Assembly (NCBI GenBank): GCA_946480705.1
Contig: CAMLLF010000079.1
Span: forward strand, 1 to 10,315
Direction: 5' to 3'
Length of the DNA stretch: 10,315 bases
Origin: an uncultured Lysobacteraceae bacterium
Lineage (GTDB): Bacteria > Pseudomonadota > Gammaproteobacteria > Xanthomonadales > Rhodanobacteraceae
Position numbers and translations under genes: made by a program. Below the pieces are notes generated by a model that saw nothing but the letters and a program-made list of their open reading frames with translations, was not told where the DNA came from and searched no databases. Each line of letters starts with the position of its first letter. Positions within the stretch are counted from its first letter, which is position 1. Positions 6,749 through 10,315 of this stretch are shown piece after piece.

Positions 6749-7885
6749 ATGCGACCTTCGTCCGTCTTTGCGCGCGGGCTGCGCGCCGTCGTCGTCGCAG
6801 GCGGCATCGCTGTCGCGGCTGCGGTGCCGGCATCGGAACCCGTGCTCGCGCCGTACAGCGACAGTCCCGAACTCGTGATCGAACCGGTCGCCGGTACGCC
6901 CGCGACACGGCCTCGCCTGCGTCTGCAGGGCAACTGGCCGACCCCATGCCTGCCGAGCGTCGACGCGATCAGTCTCGACGGCAGCGAGCTGCGTATCGAG
7001 CTGCGTTCGAAAAAACCGCTGTGCGCCCGAGCGAGCGTGCCGTTCGACATCGATGTCGATCTCGCGCCGCAGCTCGGACGCCGCTGGCCGACGACGCCGC
7101 TGCGCGTCAGCGTGCTCACGGCGAACACTGCGACCGGCCCTTCCCAGCTGCGCGGCTTCGCGTTGATCGCGCCGCAACCGGGACCTCGCGCCGTTCCCGC
7201 TTCGGGGCTCTGGTGGCCGCTGCCGGAGAGCGACGCGACGAATCCGATGGCCGGAACGGGTTTCAGTTTTGAGATCCAGGGCGACACGATTGCCGCTGCC
7301 GTACTCGGCCGCACCGGCAGCGGCGACGCGATCTGGTATTTCGGAACCGGTCGCCTGCGCGGCCGCACGACCGAGATCGACCTCGTCGCCGCGACGCGCG
7401 ACGGCGTCGACGGCGCGCGGCGCGCCGGCGACAACGCGGTGCTTGCGCTCGACTTCGACGGCAACGGCCGCGCGACGGCCTGGCTCGGCCGCTACGAACA
7501 GGGCGACAACCAGCCCGTGCTGCGCCAGCAGGTCATCGCGCTCGCGCATCTGCCCTTCGCGGAACGCACCGACGGCACGGCCTGGCAGGGCGACTGGGTG
7601 CTGCTCGGCGCCACGCCCGGACAGCCGCGCAGCGCGCGGCAGCTCAGGCTCAGCGCGACGGGATTCATCGCCGTCGCAAACTATCGACTCAACGGCGACG
7701 ACGGCTCGGTGCTCAGTTGCGAGCGCGAGCCGGGAGCGCCGAAAGCCGCGCCGCCGCAGCGCTGCCGACTGAACGACGCGAAAGGCGCGGTCGTCGCCGA
7801 CTTCGACGCGATCGACATCAACCGCCTCGACGGCTTCGCGCCCGACCGCACGCCGGTACAGCTGATCCGCGCCGACCGGCGCTGA
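6749..7885 (+). CDS. Secreted protein of unknown function with a Trp-rich beta module
   Basis: The product has 378 residues. The start at 6749 (MRPSSVFARGLRAVVVAGG) is chosen because it opens a signal peptide with basic residues, a hydrophobic core and likely cleavage in AVPAS near residue 30. The ribosome site is weak. The frame stays open far upstream, but that part is antisense to icd and not a gene. Residues about 50-140 form a beta-rich domain with C67 and C92, which could pair. Around residues 155-198, GLWWPLPES, AGTGFSFEIQGDTI and DAIWYFGTG follow the same pattern as the Trp-rich modules of the metalloprotease encoded at 3252-5582. LALDFDGNGRATAW follows, and C324/C339 could form a second disulfide. 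No catalytic motif is visible. It is divergent from icd and its stop lies three bases from that of the convergent AhpD-like gene. Confidence 0.8.
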   Translation: MRPSSVFARGLRAVVVAGGIAVAAAVPASEPVLAPYSDSPELVIEPVAGTPATRPRLRLQGNWPTPCLPSVDAISLDGSELRIELRSKKPLCARASVPFDIDVDLAPQLGRRWPTTPLRVSVLTANTATGPSQLRGFALIAPQPGPRAVPASGLWWPLPESDATNPMAGTGFSFEIQGDTIAAAVLGRTGSGDAIWYFGTGRLRGRTTEIDLVAATRDGVDGARRAGDNAVLALDFDGNGRATAWLGRYEQGDNQPVLRQQVIALAHLPFAERTDGTAWQGDWVLLGATPGQPRSARQLRLSATGFIAVANYRLNGDDGSVLSCEREPGAPKAAPPQRCRLNDAKGAVVADFDAIDINRLDGFAPDRTPVQLIRADRR

Positions 7886-7888
7886 GGC

Positions 7889-8275
7889 TCAACCGGCCGC
7901 GTGATCGTGTGGCGGCGGCGCGTCGGTCTGCGCGTCTTCGAGCTGGTCGAGAAAATCGACCGCGCGGCGCAGGTGCGGAATCACGATGGAACCGCCGACG
8001 ACGAGACCGACGCTGAAGATTTCGAAGAACTCGTCGCGATTGACGCCGGCGTCGCGGCATTGCGCGACGTGGTAGGCGATGCAGTCGTCGCAGCGCAGCA
8101 CCATCGAGGCGACGAGACCGAGCATCTCCTTGGTCTTCACGTCCAGCGCGCCGCTCTTGTAGGTCTGCGTGTCGAGCGCGAAGAACCGCCGTACGACCTG
8201 ATTGTCCTCGGCGAGGATGCGCTCGTTCATGCGCTTGCGGAACTCGGTGAACTGCCGCACGCGATCCTCGCTCAT
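7889..8275 (-). CDS. AhpD-like peroxidase (carboxymuconolactone decarboxylase family)
   Basis: The 128-residue product is all-helical and belongs to the CMD/AhpD family. E50, C62, C65 and H69 reproduce the E-x11-C-x2-C-x3-H active-site pattern of AhpD, with RCDDCIAYH as the core. In AhpD these residues form a redox-active disulfide and proton relay that reduces peroxides or a peroxiredoxin partner. The family also includes true decarboxylases, but those lack the CxxC, so a thiol-redox role is more likely here. GGAG lies six bases before the ATG, inside the end of grxC, and the ATG overlaps the grxC stop as ATGA. The pair is probably one operon with coupled translation. The His/Pro-rich tail (PPPHDHAAG) looks flexible. 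The electron donor and real substrate are unknown; the neighbouring glutaredoxin is an attractive candidate donor (inference). Confidence 0.88.
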   Translation of the reverse strand: MSEDRVRQFTEFRKRMNERILAEDNQVVRRFFALDTQTYKSGALDVKTKEMLGLVASMVLRCDDCIAYHVAQCRDAGVNRDEFFEIFSVGLVVGGSIVIPHLRRAVDFLDQLEDAQTDAPPPHDHAAG

Positions 8276-8535
8276 GCCGGGCTCCCGAGCAGTTCCGCAA
8301 GGCGGCCGCTGCGGTCGGCCGCGACGAGATCGTCATGCCCGCCGACGTGATGACCATTGATGAAGATCTGCGGCACGGTGCGACGGCCGCCGCTGCGCGT
8401 CAGCATTTCGTCGCGCCGCGCGGCATCGGTATCGATGCGGATCTCGCTGTATTCGAGCCCTTTGGACTTCAGCACGTTCTTCGCGGCGACACAGTAGGGG
8501 CAGATCGCCGTTGTATACATTTCTATCGTGGCCAA
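8272..8535 (-). CDS. grxC: Glutaredoxin 3
   Basis: The 87-residue product is a small cytoplasmic dithiol glutaredoxin, the family's usual length. Motifs are MATIEMYTTAICPYC with the CPYC active site (12-15), TVPQIFINGHHVGG (53-66) with the cis-Pro that contacts glutathione, and GGHDDL (65-70). It reduces disulfides and glutathione-mixed disulfides with electrons from glutathione. The start is TTG at 8535. It places the family's conserved N-terminus exactly and has GGAG seven bases upstream. An ATG further upstream at 8643 would add a 36-residue Ala/Arg-rich extension unlike any glutaredoxin, and the in-frame ATG at residue 6 would cut into the first beta strand. It is first in an operon with the AhpD-like gene, with which it overlaps by four bases. 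Confidence 0.93.
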   Translation of the reverse strand: MATIEMYTTAICPYCVAAKNVLKSKGLEYSEIRIDTDAARRDEMLTRSGGRRTVPQIFINGHHVGGHDDLVAADRSGRLAELLGSPA

Positions 8536-8542
8536 CGCAGGT

Positions 8543-8546
8543 CTCC
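8543..8546 (-). promoter_or_regulatory. Ribosome binding site supporting the TTG start of grxC
   Basis: GGAG on the minus strand with a seven-base spacer to the TTG at 8535. It is the main sequence evidence for the non-ATG start. Confidence 0.75.
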
Positions 8547-8687
8547 GTAAGCGGCGCGCCGGGGATTCCGCCGCCGCCGTCGCCGCCATTGTGGGGCCGG
8601 AAACGCCGACGGCAAGAGCAAAACCGCCGCCTTCCGGACGCAACGACGGACGAAACCGCCGATGAATGCGCCGGGTACGCGATTGGC

Positions 8688-8704
8688 CGCGGGAACCTCC
8701 CGTG
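8688..8704. promoter_or_regulatory. Small inverted repeat upstream of bepA
   Basis: CGGGA (8690-8694) and TCCCG (8698-8702) flank ACC, and the stem can extend by a G-T and a C-G pair to seven pairs. It lies in the 212-bp divergent grxC/bepA spacer (8536-8747). That spacer is GC-rich and shows no convincing -35/-10 pair in either direction. The repeat could be an operator or a leader hairpin; chance is also possible in such GC-rich DNA. Confidence 0.25.
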
Positions 8705-8747
8705 AGTTAAGGTGTCGCAGCTTTCCCGAATGCCGTGCGGTCCGGCC

Positions 8748-10315
8748 ATGCGAACCTGGTTCATCGCCTTATTGAGTCTCTGCGCGACCGGCCTTGCCGG
8801 CGCGCGCGAAACCGGCGTGCGGCTGCCCGACATCGGCAGCTCGGCCGCCGCCATCCTGTCGCCATCCGAGCAGCGCGCCTACGGCGCCAGCATGTTGCAC
8901 GAGCTGCGTTCCTATGGCCTCGTGCTCGACGATCCGCTGCTCGTCGACTATCTCAACGCACTGGGCTATCGCCTCGTTTCGCACAGCGACAAGCCCGAGC
9001 AGTCGTATACCTTCTTCGTCGTACGCGACGCCGCGATCAATGCGTTCGCCGCGCCCGGCGGCTACATCGGCATGAACAGCGGGCTCATCACGACGGCCGT
9101 CGACGAGGGCGAAGTCGCTGCCGTGCTCGCGCACGAAATCGCGCACATCAGCCAGGATCACCTGCTGCGCGCGTTCGAGGATTCGCAGAAGGCGTCGCTG
9201 CCGATCGCGCTGGCCATGCTCGGCGCGATGCTCGCCTCGCAGGGATCCAGCGGCGACGGTGCCGAGGCGGCCCTCGTCGCCGGCACCTCTCTGATCCAGC
9301 AGCGGCAGATCAACTTCACGCGCAAGGACGAGATCGAGGCCGACCGCGTCGGCATCCAGACGCTCGCGCGCGCCGACTTCGCGCCGCAGTACATGGCCAG
9401 CTTCTTTGCGCGCATGGAGCGCGCGCTGCGTCCGGGCGCCGGCGACCGCGGCATTCCCGACCTGTTGCGCACGCATCCGGTCAACACCGACCGCATCAGC
9501 GACGCGAAAGCGCGCGCCGACGCGCTGACCGAAGAGCAGAAAGCGGCGCGCGCACGTTCGGGCAGCCTGCCGCCGATCCCCGCCGGCTACCGGCTGACCC
9601 CGCCACGCGAGGACGATCTCTCGCCGCTGCCAAGGCTCGACACGACCGTGGTCAAGGCCGACGGCCAGAATCTGTATTTCGCGCTGATGCGCGAACGCGC
9701 ACGGGTGCTCGGCGCCGACCAGCCTGGTACGTTGATCGCGTACTACGCGGAAAATCGCCGGGAACCCGGCAGCGTCGCGGCCGCCGCGGCGAATTACGGT
9801 CAGGCGCTCGCGCTGTGGCGATCGGGCCAGGGCGAAAAGGCGCGCGCCCTGCTGCAGCCGCTTGCAGACGAGGCGCCGGGTCTGCTGCCCTATCAACTGG
9901 CGCTCGCCCAAGCCGAAGCCCAGGCCGGACGCCGTACCGACGCGCTGAACCGCTACGAACGCCTCATCGCCAATTCGCCGTCGAACCGCGCGATCGCGTT
10001 GGCCTACGCGCAGACCCTGATCGAAGACGGCAAGGCCGGCAGCGGACGCCGCGCGCAGGACCTGCTGCGTCCGCTGATGGCCGAGGAAATCGACGACCCC
10101 GAAATCTATCGCGTGTTCGCGCGCGCGTCGGAACTCGGCGGCGACAAGATCCGCGCCGCGGAGGCCTACGCCGACGTGGCGCTGCTGAGCGGCCGTCTAG
10201 AGGACGCCATGAACCAGCTGCGCGCGCTGACCGACCGTCGCGATCTCGACTATTACCAGCGCGCGCGCATCGAAGCGCGCATTGCCGAAGTGACGCCGTA
10301 TGTGCTCGAACTCCG
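8748..10315 (+). CDS. bepA: BepA-like periplasmic M48 metalloprotease with TPR repeats (3' end outside window)
   Basis: At least 522 residues are visible and the frame is open at the window end. MRTWFIALLSLCATGLAGA is a Sec signal peptide. The M48 domain has HEIAH (H129, E130, H133) and a third zinc ligand E197 in EIEADRVG. H243 in LLRTHPVNTDRI matches the BepA His-switch (H246 in E. coli), which holds the enzyme inactive by also binding zinc. From about residue 345 on, helical pairs such as ALALWRSGQGEKARALLQPL read as TPR repeats. In E. coli BepA these contact the BAM complex and LptD. The family degrades or helps assemble stalled outer-membrane proteins in the periplasm. It already exceeds the 487 residues of the E. 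coli protein, partly through a Pro-rich linker near residues 282-300. ATGs at 8730 and 8748 are both in frame; 8748 is preferred for the signal peptide, though neither has a good ribosome site. Confidence 0.93.
   Translation, partial: MRTWFIALLSLCATGLAGARETGVRLPDIGSSAAAILSPSEQRAYGASMLHELRSYGLVLDDPLLVDYLNALGYRLVSHSDKPEQSYTFFVVRDAAINAFAAPGGYIGMNSGLITTAVDEGEVAAVLAHEIAHISQDHLLRAFEDSQKASLPIALAMLGAMLASQGSSGDGAEAALVAGTSLIQQRQINFTRKDEIEADRVGIQTLARADFAPQYMASFFARMERALRPGAGDRGIPDLLRTHPVNTDRISDAKARADALTEEQKAARARSGSLPPIPAGYRLTPPREDDLSPLPRLDTTVVKADGQNLYFALMRERARVLGADQPGTLIAYYAENRREPGSVAAAAANYGQALALWRSGQGEKARALLQPLADEAPGLLPYQLALAQAEAQAGRRTDALNRYERLIANSPSNRAIALAYAQTLIEDGKAGSGRRAQDLLRPLMAEEIDDPEIYRVFARASELGGDKIRAAEAYADVALLSGRLEDAMNQLRALTDRRDLDYYQRARIEARIAEVTPYVLEL

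Noticed and set aside
6665..7549. N-terminal extension of the icd frame by about 295 codons
   Set aside because: The family begins at MSKTIAVIRGDGIGPE with a good ribosome site. The extension is antisense to the secreted-protein gene and has no homology-like content.
8748..8805. Lipoprotein signal in the BepA-like protein (LLSLC)
   Set aside because: The residue before Cys is Leu, where a lipobox needs Ala, Gly or Ser. A normal cleavage site after GLAGA fits better.
8769..9911. Minus-strand open frame of 380 codons opposite bepA
   Set aside because: The plus strand has all M48 motifs and TPRs. The antisense translation is low-complexity Arg/Ala-rich sequence.

Overview
The window is GC-rich (about two thirds G+C by eye), with strong G/C preference at third codon positions and densely packed genes. 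Gene content points to a gammaproteobacterium of the Xanthomonadales/Lysobacterales type (Lysobacter, Rhodanobacter or relatives). The clues are a short NAD-type isocitrate dehydrogenase, a BepA-like M48 protease near grxC and a PhoH-family gene, secreted proteins with Trp-rich beta modules, and intergenic repeats of the form cgggaatcg. This placement is inference from family knowledge, with no database search.

Layout: (1) 2-661 is the 3' part of a PhoH-family ATPase gene, cut by the window edge. It converges on a FadL/OmpP1-like outer-membrane barrel gene (794-1963, minus). Between them lie a repeat/hairpin and an intrinsic terminator. (2) A 163-bp divergent spacer leads to thiD (2127-2954). 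thiD is followed in tight, probably co-transcribed order by a 94-residue secreted protein (2971-3255) and a 776-residue secreted zinc metalloprotease (3252-5582), the last two sharing an ATGA overlap. (3) A strong bidirectional terminator (5599-5631) separates the protease from the convergent NAD-isocitrate dehydrogenase gene (5651-6664, minus). That gene has a readable promoter and a small palindrome upstream. (4) Divergent from it, 6749-7885 encodes a secreted protein of unknown function that appears to share a Trp-rich module with the metalloprotease. (5) Almost touching its stop is a minus-strand pair, grxC (8272-8535, TTG start) and an AhpD-like peroxidase gene (7889-8275), translationally coupled through ATGA. 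(6) bepA (8748 to the window end) encodes a periplasmic M48 protease with TPR repeats and runs off the window.

Together these are mostly housekeeping genes: thiamine synthesis, the TCA cycle, thiol redox and outer-membrane protein quality control. Two lineage-specific secreted-protein loci are inserted among them. The most unusual part is the coupled pair at 2971-5582, a small secreted protein with a single cysteine followed by a metzincin-like protease. The suggestion that the small protein is a trans-acting partner, propeptide or inhibitor of the protease is speculative. There are no tRNA or rRNA genes, CRISPR arrays, insertion sequences or phage genes that I can see. No gene-free stretch exceeds 300 bases.
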